A DNA stretch of 21,903 nucleotides from CAVSWN01 sp046728115 (GTDB lineage: Bacteria > Acidobacteriota > Vicinamibacteria > Vicinamibacterales > CAVVIG01). The position numbers were made by a program, and so were the translations under genes. The notes under the pieces were generated by a model, which made no database searches, was not told where the DNA came from, and saw nothing but the letters and a program-made list of their open reading frames with translations. Positions 1 through 7,146 of this stretch are shown here, piece after piece (the first letter of the stretch is position 1; each line of letters opens with the position of its first letter). The DNA lies in assembly GCA_046728115.1 (NCBI GenBank), contig JBKPDW010000141.1:1-21903 (forward strand), in the 5' to 3' direction.

Positions 1-1
1 G

Positions 2-787
2 GCCACGGTCACAGATCGCGAGGGGCATCCCGCCCCCGATCTCACCCGCGACGCGTTCGAGATTTACGAGGACGGCGAAAGGCAGCCGATTACCCAGTTC
101 GCGCACGAACGCGTGCCAGTGGGGCTCGGCGTGCTGCTCGACATCAGCGACAGCATGTACGGCAAGCGGATTCAGGACGCGCGCGCGGCCGTCGACCGGT
201 TTCTGTTCGAACTCCTCGATCCAGCCGACGAATTCTTCCTGATGGCGTTCAATCACAAGCCGCGGCCGCTGACGGGCTGGACGCGTACCCGCGACGACAT
301 CCGCCGCGCGCTCGACGGCCTGAAACCGAATGGCGGCACTGCCATCTACGATTCGATTTTCGAGGCGCTCCCGGTGCTCGACCGCCGGACCCGCGAACGC
401 GCCGCGCTGCTGATCATCTCGGACGGCGCCGATACCGCAAGCACGTCGACGCTTCGCGAGCTGCGATCGGCACTGCTTCGGAGCGATGTGTTCGTCTATG
501 CAATCGCCATCGATTCGCCCGAGCGGCGAACAATCAACGCGGGCGTCAACGCCGAAGCGCTGCGCGATATCACGAATCAGAGCGGCGGCCGAACCGAGAT
601 CATCCGCAGCTCCGAGGATCTGAACGACGCCACAGCGCGGATCGCCGAAGAACTCAACACGCAGTACCTGCTCGGCTACACCTCGCCCAAAGCCGCCGAC
701 GGCAACTACCACAGCATTCGCGTCAAGGTTGTCGGCTCCGATTACCGCGTGAGGGCCAGGAACGGATACGTCGCGGCCCGCGAGTAA
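2..787 (+). CDS. VWFA-related (acidobacterial-type) domain protein, 5' truncated by window
   Basis: The reading frame is open from base 2, so the start lies before the window; 261 residues are visible. The first ~35 residues (VTDREGHPAPDLTRDAFEIY) are the beta-rich lead-in of the VWFA-related Acidobacterial domain family (TIGR03436 type), which is usually exported. The von Willebrand A fold follows, with a MIDAS-like DISDSM motif at visible residues 47-52, a GGTAIYDS segment and an ISDGAD strand end. The C-terminus (TQYLLGYTS...RNGYVA) is also typical. Such proteins are thought to bind metal and protein partners; no substrate is known. A GTG at 113 could be mistaken for the start, but the homology-like sequence continues upstream of it, so it is internal. 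The next gene starts one base after the stop, suggesting one transcript. Family is confident; function is not. Confidence 0.88.
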   Translation, partial: ATVTDREGHPAPDLTRDAFEIYEDGERQPITQFAHERVPVGLGVLLDISDSMYGKRIQDARAAVDRFLFELLDPADEFFLMAFNHKPRPLTGWTRTRDDIRRALDGLKPNGGTAIYDSIFEALPVLDRRTRERAALLIISDGADTASTSTLRELRSALLRSDVFVYAIAIDSPERRTINAGVNAEALRDITNQSGGRTEIIRSSEDLNDATARIAEELNTQYLLGYTSPKAADGNYHSIRVKVVGSDYRVRARNGYVAARE

Positions 788-788
788 C

Positions 789-1598
789 GTGCTCACTCAC
801 CTGCTGCTGGCCGCCGCACTGCAGGTGACGGCGCAGTCCCGATCGATGCAGCCTGGCAAACTCGTGATTTTGACGATCGTGTCGCCGCGCGCACGCACGC
901 TTCGGGTGCGTGCATTCGACCGCGATGTCAGCTCGTTTGCGACTGACGCCCACCGGTGGCGCGCGCTGGTCGGGATCGATCTCGACGTGAAGGCCGGGAC
1001 GTATCCGGTGACCGTCGTCGGGGACGACGGCGAGTCGGCTGTTTATAACCTGATTGTCAGGCCGCGCAAGTTTCCAACGCGCCGCCTGACCATCGATTCT
1101 GCATTCGTCACGCCACCCGAGTCCGAACGGACGCGCATCGAGCGCGAGGCGGCATTGCTCGTCGCCACCTTCAATCACTCCACGGAGGAACGCTTGTGGA
1201 GTGGCGCATTCGTGCGACCCGTGTCGGGCGCTGCCAACAGTGCGTTCGGCACACGGAGCATCTTCAACGGACAGGCGCGTAACCCGCACGGTGGCGCCGA
1301 TTTCATGAGCGCGGCGGGCACACCGATCCATGCCCCCAACTCCGGCCGCATCGTCGTCGCCCGCAACCTGTATTACTCGGGCAACACCGTCATCATCGAC
1401 CACGGCTTGCAACTTTTCTCAATGCTGGCACATCTGTCCGCCTTCGACGTTCATGAAGGCGATGCCGTATTGGCCGGTCAAATCGTCGGGCGCGTCGGCG
1501 CGACCGGACGGGTGACGGGGCCGCATCTGCATTGGGCCGTGAGAGTCGGCGCCGCACGCGTGGATCCGTTGTCGCTTGTGGCGTTGCTGGGTTCGTAG
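789..1598 (+). CDS. Exported M23 family metallopeptidase (LytM/peptidoglycan endopeptidase type)
   Basis: A 269-residue protein with a GTG start one base after the preceding stop. Residues 1-16 look like a short signal peptide ending in TAQS. Residues ~20-100 are a beta-rich N-terminal domain. The peptidase domain covers ~140-262. Its zinc ligands can be read directly: H167 and D171 in the HxxxD motif (PHGGAD), and H248 in the HxH motif (GPHLHW). H215 and H246 match the family's two catalytic histidines. M23 enzymes cut peptide cross-bridges in peptidoglycan, so a cell-envelope role is expected. All active-site residues are present, so this should be an active enzyme and not a degenerate LytM regulator. 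Adjacency to the VWA protein suggests joint expression. The exact substrate bond cannot be told from sequence. Confidence 0.9.
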   Translation: MLTHLLLAAALQVTAQSRSMQPGKLVILTIVSPRARTLRVRAFDRDVSSFATDAHRWRALVGIDLDVKAGTYPVTVVGDDGESAVYNLIVRPRKFPTRRLTIDSAFVTPPESERTRIEREAALLVATFNHSTEERLWSGAFVRPVSGAANSAFGTRSIFNGQARNPHGGADFMSAAGTPIHAPNSGRIVVARNLYYSGNTVIIDHGLQLFSMLAHLSAFDVHEGDAVLAGQIVGRVGATGRVTGPHLHWAVRVGAARVDPLSLVALLGS

Positions 1599-1625
1599 AT
1601 TAAGCGCCGCCCGATCGGTGGGGTG

Positions 1626-1666
1626 GGGCTTTCAGCCCTCGCGTGGGCGGCCCTGAAGGGCCGCCC
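1626..1666. repeat. Two adjacent hairpins between convergent genes (possible bidirectional terminator or REP-like element)
   Basis: Hairpin 1 has a 5-bp stem, GGGCT/AGCCC, at 1626-1638 with a TTC loop. Hairpin 2 has a perfect 9-bp stem, GGGCGGCCC/GGGCCGCCC, at 1645-1666 with a TGAA loop. They lie between the stop of the plus-strand peptidase gene (1598) and the stop of the minus-strand kinase gene (1693). There is no U-run on either strand, so this is not a canonical intrinsic terminator. The strong GC stem in a convergent gap is typical of dispersed REP/BIME-like units, but only one copy is in the window, so its repetitive nature is unproven. Confidence 0.55.
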
Positions 1667-1692
1667 TACGTCGATTGAACCTGCTTCGAGCG

Positions 1693-3393
1693 TCACCGTT
1701 CCGCGAGCGGAAGCCGGACCAGAAATGTCGCGCCGTTGCCTTCGCCCTCGCTTGCGGCCTCGATCGAGCCGCCGTGCAACTCGACGAGGTGGCGTGTAAT
1801 CGCCAGACCGAGCCCGAGGCCGCCGTGCTGCCGCGTGAACGAGCCGTCGGCCTGCCGGAACTTATCGAACACGAACGGCAGAAACGCCGGTGAGATGCCG
1901 ATGCCCGTGTCGGTGACGCGGAGCGTCGCGTGGCCGTCATCAGCGGCGATGTCGACCGCAATCCGGCCGCCGGGGTTGGTGAACTTCACCGCATTCGACA
2001 ACAGGTTCCACGCGACCTGCTGCAGCCGACCCGCATCTCCGACGACGATGACGGAGTCGGGCGCGTTGATCTTCACGTCGAGATGCTTGGCAGCAGCGGC
2101 CGGCGCAATGGCTTCGACACCGTGCCGCGCCACCCCGACGAGGTCGACGCTCGCGAGGTTCAGGCGCAGATTGCCCGCCCTGCCGTGCGCCAGGTCGAGG
2201 ATGTCGTCCACGATCTGCGACTGGGCCTGGGCGTTGCGCTCGATGGTCCGCACGGCGCGTGCAGCGCCCTCGGCGTCGAGCTGGCCGGCGGCCAGTATGC
2301 GCGCCCAGCCAAGGATCGCCGACAATGGCGTTCGCAATTCGTGCGACAGCGCGGCGAGGAATTCGTCCTTCAATCGATTCAGATCGTCGGCCCGTCTGAA
2401 CAATCTGGCATTCTCGATGGCGGGCGACACCCGGCGCGCGAACTCTTCGACGAGCGGAAGGTCGGCCTCCCCGTAGTCGCGGCGCGAATCGTGTTCGCCG
2501 CTGGCGAACGAAATGATGCCGATGGTGCGTCCGTGCACGCGGAGCGGAACGCCTATGAAGGCATATGGCCGCAGCTCGTCGCCCAGCTCGAAGAGCTCCG
2601 GATCGATCGCGCTGGCCTGCGCGCGAGCGCGTTCGATCGCTTCGTGGTTGACGATCATCGGCTTGCCCGACTTCATCACGGCGTCGTAGAACGCCGGAAT
2701 GGTCGGACTCCCCGATGCGTCGTTCGTGATCCGGCGGATCATGTCGCGCAGGATCGGCTCCTTGCGGCGATCCACATGTCCGCACGCGACGGGTCTCAGC
2801 GTTCGATCTTCTTCGACCACCACGTTGCACCAGTCGCCAAGGCGCGGCAGCGCGATGTGGACCGCCCGATCGAGCGTTTCCTGATAGTCGAGTGACGACG
2901 TCAGGAGCGCACTCACTTCCGCGAGAAAGGCGAGCCGTTCGCTGGCGGCGAGGGCTTCGTCGCGCGCGCGGCGCTCGCGCTCGAGCAACTCTTCACGAAC
3001 GCGATCGGCGCTGCGCAGCGACTCGTTCTGCGCGGCGAGCCGTGCGATCGCTTCCTGTTGAACGGCCCGGGCGTGTGACAGACGATCGTTCAGCCAGACG
3101 ACGATTATGCCGACGAGGGAGAACCGCAGCACCACCGATTCCATCGACCCGACAATCGCCCCGGCCCGTTCGACCGAGACCAGCCAGTACATCGCGAGGC
3201 TCGCCAGCGAGATCGACACCAGGCCAGGGCCAAGCCCGCCGTAGCGGGAGGCCACCGTGACGGCGATGAAGAACCAGATGAACGGCGCGGCGACGAAGAG
3301 CCGCACCGGCATCACGGCGAGCACCGCCACGGCGGCAATCACCGTCGTCACAGCGAACGCGTAGCGATGCAGATGCGAATGGATTGGCGGCAA
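1693..3393 (-). CDS. Membrane sensor histidine kinase (DUF4118-like membrane region, GAF, HisKA, HATPase)
   Basis: A 566-residue kinase. Residues ~12-102 hold about four hydrophobic segments resembling the KdpD-type DUF4118 membrane region. A charged, probably coiled-coil stretch covers ~103-155. A GAF-like sensor domain covers ~155-330 (RPYAFIGVPLRVHGRTIGII). The HisKA H-box is at ~341-365 (FLAALSHELRTPLSAILGW), with the phosphorylated histidine at H351. The N-box is WNLLSNAVKFTN (462-473). The G-boxes are DTGIGI (495-500) and GGLGLGLAITRHLVELHGG (524-542). All catalytic motifs are intact, so autophosphorylation is expected; the signal is unknown. The start is a TTG at 3393, the first possible start after an in-frame stop; a downstream start is possible. 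No response regulator gene is in the window, so it is an orphan here. It follows the glucosidase gene by 35 bases and may share its transcript. Confidence 0.9.
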   Translation of the reverse strand: MPPIHSHLHRYAFAVTTVIAAVAVLAVMPVRLFVAAPFIWFFIAVTVASRYGGLGPGLVSISLASLAMYWLVSVERAGAIVGSMESVVLRFSLVGIIVVWLNDRLSHARAVQQEAIARLAAQNESLRSADRVREELLERERRARDEALAASERLAFLAEVSALLTSSLDYQETLDRAVHIALPRLGDWCNVVVEEDRTLRPVACGHVDRRKEPILRDMIRRITNDASGSPTIPAFYDAVMKSGKPMIVNHEAIERARAQASAIDPELFELGDELRPYAFIGVPLRVHGRTIGIISFASGEHDSRRDYGEADLPLVEEFARRVSPAIENARLFRRADDLNRLKDEFLAALSHELRTPLSAILGWARILAAGQLDAEGAARAVRTIERNAQAQSQIVDDILDLAHGRAGNLRLNLASVDLVGVARHGVEAIAPAAAAKHLDVKINAPDSVIVVGDAGRLQQVAWNLLSNAVKFTNPGGRIAVDIAADDGHATLRVTDTGIGISPAFLPFVFDKFRQADGSFTRQHGGLGLGLAITRHLVELHGGSIEAASEGEGNGATFLVRLPLAER

Positions 3394-3428
3394 GATCCCC
3401 GATCATAGCGTCGGACGCCGTGCGCGTC

Positions 3429-5597
3429 TTACTTGATCACGCGCACCTGAAAGTGTCCTTCTTGTCGAAGGACCGTCACTCCAACGTCGATCGGCTGTTG
3501 TTCGAACAGCAGATCGACGGCACCGAACGGCAAGGCCAGGTTCATGATGCGCAGGTAGGTGACGAACGGCGGAAGCAGCGACCGGCCGACGCACAGCGTG
3601 CGACGCTCGGCATCCAGCGACACACGAAGACACGATTGGACAAGCTGGAACACCACGCCCGAGGCCCAGGCCTGTGGAGAGCAGGCGACGGGATACAGCG
3701 TCGGTCCCTCGCCGGGCCGACGATGAAAACCACAGAAGAGTTCCGGCAGACGATGGACCTCCATCGTATCGCTCGCCTCGAAGAGGCCCGCGAACGGCGC
3801 GTGCAGGAGATCGTCGAACCGGTAGCGCGAAAAGCCGGCCGCTATCATCCCGTTGTCATGCGGCCAGACCGATCCGTTGTGATACGACATCGGGTTGTAG
3901 CGGACTTCTGACGACGAGAGCGTTCGAATCCCCCAGCCTGAATACATGTCGGGGCCGACCAGGCTGTCCGCCACGCGGCGCGCCCGCGCCTCCGAAGCGA
4001 TGCCGACAAAGAGACATTGACCGGCATTCGACGTGCGCACGCGACACGGGCGCTTGCTGCCATCCAGCGCCAGCGCATACGTGCCGAGATCGTCGCACCA
4101 GAACCGATCCTCGAACGCCACGCGGAGCTGCTCCGCCTGGTGGCGCAGCCGATCGGCGCGCGCGTGATCGGACAGCGCGTCGGCCATATCGGCGGCGCTC
4201 AACTTGGCGCCGTACACGTACCCTTGAACCTCGCACGTAGCAATCGGCGCGTCGGCGAGCGAGCCGTCGGCGTGAAAAACGGAGTCCTGGGAATCCTTCC
4301 ACGCCTGGTGAACCAGCCCGGTCGGCGATCGTCTGGCGTACTCGACGAAACCGTCACCGTCCCGATCCCCGTCTCGATCGATCCACGTGAGCGCCCTGTC
4401 GACGTGCGGCCAGAGCGAGGACAGGAACGCGCGATCGCCGGTCCGTTCGAAATAGGCGCCAGCGGCGATGACGAACAAGGGCGTGGCATCGATGCTCCCG
4501 TAGTACCGGCCGAACGGCACTTCGCCGAGCCGCGCCATCTCGCTGCTGCGCGTCTCGTGCAGGATTTTCCCCGGCTCTGCGTCCTGCGCGGCGTTGTACT
4601 CGTCGGCCTGCGTCGCGGCCAGGTACGACAGCACGCCGCGCGCGATCATCGGATTGATCCACAGCGTCTGCAGCGCTGTGATGAGGCCGTCGCGGCCGAA
4701 AGGCGTGCTGAACCAGGGGACCCCTGCGTACGGATAGTCGCCGTATGGCGTCGTGGTCGTGAGCATCCGCAGGTCGGCAGCGGACCGGCGAACCCACGTG
4801 TTGAACCGCTCGCTCGACGTCTCGATCGTGGCGTACGCGGCGCGCGCTTTCTCGATCGACGCGCACGATTCGCTCAACGCGGATTCGTACGCGCGCGGCG
4901 CCACCGGGCGGCGCTCGCGCTCGCATCGAATCGTCAGACACACGGCGATCGGCTGCTGCGGAGGCAGATCGTATTCGAGCCGAACGAGGCCGCCATCGAC
5001 GGCCGCAGGCGGCGTGCTCCACTCGATCACGGTGCAGCGATCCTCCCCATCGAGGCCCCGATAGGCGAACCGCACGCCGCGATCGATTGACTCGGGATCC
5101 CGCCGCGTTCCGTGGTGTTCGCGGCGCATGCCACGCACCTCGAAGATGTCGGCGAAGTCGGCGTCGAGATCGAAGGTGAGCGCGATAGGCAGGTTCGTGC
5201 GACCGTAGTTCCACAGTCGAATCCGCTCGTACCAGGCGCCGTCCCAGAGAAACCGCGCGCGAAACAGATGCACGATGTCGCGCGCCAGCACGACGTCGTG
5301 TTCGCCGAGCGGCATGTCGGGATTGGTGAGGTCCGCGCCGAACAGATCGTTCTCGTCCTTGACGCGGGCGCTCAACAACAACGGCCGGCGCCCGTTGAGC
5401 CGGAGCCTGAATCGGGACACATACCGCGTCCCTTCGTGATACAGGCCCTGCTCGCCGGTCGCGAACATGCCGACGTCGCCGTGCAAGTCGAACACTGCAA
5501 ACGTATCGCCGTGCTGGAGAACGGCGATGCGCTCGTCAGCACGCGACGCCGTCGCTAGAATGTAGAACTGATCCTGGACCTGGATGACGTCGTCCAT
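3429..5597 (-). CDS. Glycogen-debranching-type amylo-alpha-1,6-glucosidase
   Basis: A 722-residue protein from the ATG at 5597. Residues ~10-225 form the N-terminal beta domain of bacterial glycogen-debranching-like proteins (GDTFAVFD, GLYHEGTRYVSRFRL). Residues ~260-690 form the (alpha/alpha)6 catalytic-type domain, with GVPWFSTPFGRDGLITA (292-308), GSIDATPLF (367-375), HQAWKDSQDS (430-439), EVQGYVYGAKL (456-466) and SYHNGSVWPHDNGMIAAG (571-588). The family hydrolyses alpha-1,6 branch glucose or related glycosidic bonds; substrate specificity cannot be assigned. No signal peptide is seen, so it is probably cytoplasmic. The frame stays open upstream to 5741, but those extra 48 residues are low-complexity antisense-like sequence inside the glycosyltransferase gene, so 5597 is preferred. 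It overlaps the upstream gene by 62 bases. Confidence 0.88.
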   Translation of the reverse strand: MDDVIQVQDQFYILATASRADERIAVLQHGDTFAVFDLHGDVGMFATGEQGLYHEGTRYVSRFRLRLNGRRPLLLSARVKDENDLFGADLTNPDMPLGEHDVVLARDIVHLFRARFLWDGAWYERIRLWNYGRTNLPIALTFDLDADFADIFEVRGMRREHHGTRRDPESIDRGVRFAYRGLDGEDRCTVIEWSTPPAAVDGGLVRLEYDLPPQQPIAVCLTIRCERERRPVAPRAYESALSESCASIEKARAAYATIETSSERFNTWVRRSAADLRMLTTTTPYGDYPYAGVPWFSTPFGRDGLITALQTLWINPMIARGVLSYLAATQADEYNAAQDAEPGKILHETRSSEMARLGEVPFGRYYGSIDATPLFVIAAGAYFERTGDRAFLSSLWPHVDRALTWIDRDGDRDGDGFVEYARRSPTGLVHQAWKDSQDSVFHADGSLADAPIATCEVQGYVYGAKLSAADMADALSDHARADRLRHQAEQLRVAFEDRFWCDDLGTYALALDGSKRPCRVRTSNAGQCLFVGIASEARARRVADSLVGPDMYSGWGIRTLSSSEVRYNPMSYHNGSVWPHDNGMIAAGFSRYRFDDLLHAPFAGLFEASDTMEVHRLPELFCGFHRRPGEGPTLYPVACSPQAWASGVVFQLVQSCLRVSLDAERRTLCVGRSLLPPFVTYLRIMNLALPFGAVDLLFEQQPIDVGVTVLRQEGHFQVRVIK

Positions 5598-6588
5598 ACA
5601 CCTCGAGGTAGCCGTCGACCATACGATCGATTGAGAAGTGCCGCTCCACCCAGGTGCGGCACGATTCGGCCGGAATCGTGCACGACACGATGCGATCGGC
5701 CATGTCCGCCACGTCGCGACAGATCCAGCCGCTGACCCCATCGCGCACGATTTCCTCGACCGATCCGCCCCTGAACGCGAGGACCGGCGTACCGCACGCC
5801 ATGGCCTCGATCATCGTCAGGCCGAACGGTTCGTCCCATTCGATCGGGAACAGCATCGCGCGGGCACGCGACAAGAGGGCGATCTTCTGTTCGAGATTGG
5901 CTTCGCCCACGAACTCGATGTCGCCACCCAGCTGAGGCTTCACCTGCTCTTCCCAGTATGCGCGAAACAGAGGCTGCACTTCGCCGGCCAGTTTCAGCGG
6001 CAGACCGGCGCGTCGCGCGGCGGCAATCGCGTGGTGGGCGCCCTTGCACGGCGCCATCCGCCCGACAAACACGACGTAGTCGTCTTTCTCGCTCGAGAAG
6101 CGATAGTCGTTCAGCGCGAGTCCATGGTGCACGACATGAACCTGGGGCATCAATTCGCGACGAGCCTGCGCGGCGCTGATCGCGACGTAGTCGATCTCCG
6201 GGTATTTCGCGTAGAGCTCCGACAGGATCGGCTCGTGCGGATGGTGGAGCGTCGCCACCACCGGCTGCTCGATGAACGTCGTCATCGGCACCGCGATGGC
6301 GTCGTTGATGTGCACGAGATCGGCGTGCGCCGACGCGTCATTCAGCGCCCACGCCGTGTGATCCGCGTTCTTCAGCTGAGCGACGGCCGGCTCCTTAATC
6401 GGCCACTGCGAATGGCGATAACGCCACTTGAGTTCGCACGGGACCCGCGACTCGCCGTTCGCGTAGACGACGACATCGTGGCCGCGTGCGTGAAGCCCTT
6501 CGGCGAGGTGAGCGACGAAGAGTTCAGTACCACCGTAAGTGACAGGAGGGACGGGAATGAAGGGAGGGGCAACCAACGCGATCCGCAT
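5536..6588 (-). CDS. Glycosyltransferase family 4 (GT-B fold)
   Basis: A 350-residue GT-B enzyme. The N-terminal half starts MRIALVAPPF and has the acceptor-side glycine loop YGGTELFVAHLAEGL (18-32). The hinge and nucleotide-sugar half include VVFVGRMAPCKGAHHAI (172-188) and the retaining-GT4 E-x7-E motif, E253 and E261, in DEPFGLTMIEAMACGTPVL (252-270). It should transfer a sugar from an activated donor; donor and acceptor are unknown. No signal peptide or membrane segment is seen, so it is cytoplasmic. The ATG at 6588 fits the family start. The last ~19 residues (332-350, GRRHPGPG... to C350) lie entirely in the overlap with the debranching enzyme gene and do not look like a GT4 ending, so they may be a read-through extension after loss of an older stop. 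It is probably the first gene of a three-gene transcript with the glucosidase and the kinase. Confidence 0.9.
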   Translation of the reverse strand: MRIALVAPPFIPVPPVTYGGTELFVAHLAEGLHARGHDVVVYANGESRVPCELKWRYRHSQWPIKEPAVAQLKNADHTAWALNDASAHADLVHINDAIAVPMTTFIEQPVVATLHHPHEPILSELYAKYPEIDYVAISAAQARRELMPQVHVVHHGLALNDYRFSSEKDDYVVFVGRMAPCKGAHHAIAAARRAGLPLKLAGEVQPLFRAYWEEQVKPQLGGDIEFVGEANLEQKIALLSRARAMLFPIEWDEPFGLTMIEAMACGTPVLAFRGGSVEEIVRDGVSGWICRDVADMADRIVSCTIPAESCRTWVERHFSIDRMVDGYLEVYGRRHPGPGSVLHSSDGVAC

Positions 6589-6658
6589 GACCTACAAGCT
6601 GGAGCAAGCGGTGTTCCAATCCGGAGACGGCAGGGCGCCGTCGAACGGCTCAGGCGGA

Positions 6659-6671
6659 TGTGTCGGACACA
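6659..6671. promoter_or_regulatory. 13-bp perfect odd palindrome, possible operator
   Basis: TGTGTC and GACACA flank a single central base. The site is 71 bases upstream of the glycosyltransferase start on the minus strand, where a transcription factor site could sit. No flanking -10/-35 pair is convincing, and a 6+6 palindrome can arise by chance in a window this long, so this is only a candidate. Confidence 0.25.
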
Positions 6672-6715
6672 ATGTTCGTTATGGGCGCAATCGCGCTACC
6701 TCCGAGGAACCCATG

Positions 6716-6830
6716 ATCCCGGTCTTGCTGAAACGCGGTCGCAGCGGCCGCGTGGTCGTGCGCATCGGTACGGAGCGAAACGCGCCAAAGGCTCCTCTAT
6801 CGTCGTTCGATTGCCGCACGTTCGCCTCGG
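6716..6830 (+). pseudogene. Possible frameshifted remnant of a histidine kinase ATPase domain end
   Basis: In one plus frame the sequence reads SGRVVVRIGTERNA. Shifting frame by one base at about 6786 lets it continue as AKGSSIVVRLPHVRL. Joined, these resemble the last strands of a HATPase domain, which in many kinases read like HGGxVxxxSxGxGKGSxFxVRLP. The preceding G-box and everything upstream are not recognisable, and nothing after 6830 looks like a receiver or other known tail. The similarity covers only about 30 residues, so chance is a real alternative. Confidence 0.2.
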
Positions 6831-7146
6831 CGATTGCGCCCCCAGACACGTTTCTCCAGCTCGTCGGTGTACCGCGCGCCTGTCGTCCTCCAAACCGCGG
6901 CAGTTCGTGGAGGTCGACGTGCGACCGCGCGAGGCAATCGACGCCGGCGCGACATATTGGAATCGGGCACTTCGTGTATGTCAGCGTTGCGCGTCGCGCC
7001 AGTCATGAAGATCTATCAGGCCATCCGGCGCACGGGCGAAACGGCCCTCGGGCTCCGTCACACCGTACTGCGGCCGTGGCACATTTTCGGGTGCCTGGCA
7101 TCGATGGGGGCGCTCATCTCATTCTTTGTGCACGTGCTGTCCCGAT

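Larger units (their letters stand above)
6589..7146. other. 558-base region without a convincing gene
   Basis: This lies between the start of the glycosyltransferase gene and the stop of addA, both on the minus strand, so it should hold the addA 3' end signals and the promoter of the glycosyltransferase transcript. Plus-strand open frames cross it, but they run on into the antisense of neighbouring genes and lack a credible start or domain. One from ATG 7005 begins MKIYQAIRRTGETALG and has one hydrophobic stretch (WHIFGCLASMGALISFF), yet does not stop until 7766, deep in addA. A short stretch near 6716-6830 resembles a broken histidine kinase end (separate entry). A 13-bp palindrome lies at 6659-6671. 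I see no clear sigma-70 promoter. Confidence 0.5.

Noticed and set aside
723..1412. 229-residue open frame on the minus strand opposite the M23 gene
   Set aside because: Antisense shadow of a clear peptidase gene in GC-rich DNA; no domain and arginine-rich low-complexity composition.
5598..5741. Upstream extension of the debranching-type enzyme to 5741
   Set aside because: The added 48 residues are unlike the family and lie wholly inside the glycosyltransferase gene; the ATG at 5597 fits the family start.
3429..6588. Complete glycogen metabolism operon
   Set aside because: Only a GT4 enzyme and a debranching-type enzyme are present; no branching enzyme, glgC or phosphorylase is seen.
5638..7008. 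456-residue plus-strand open frame across the glycosyltransferase gene
   Set aside because: It is antisense to a well-supported GT4 gene, and most of it has no recognisable domain; only its end touches the possible kinase remnant.
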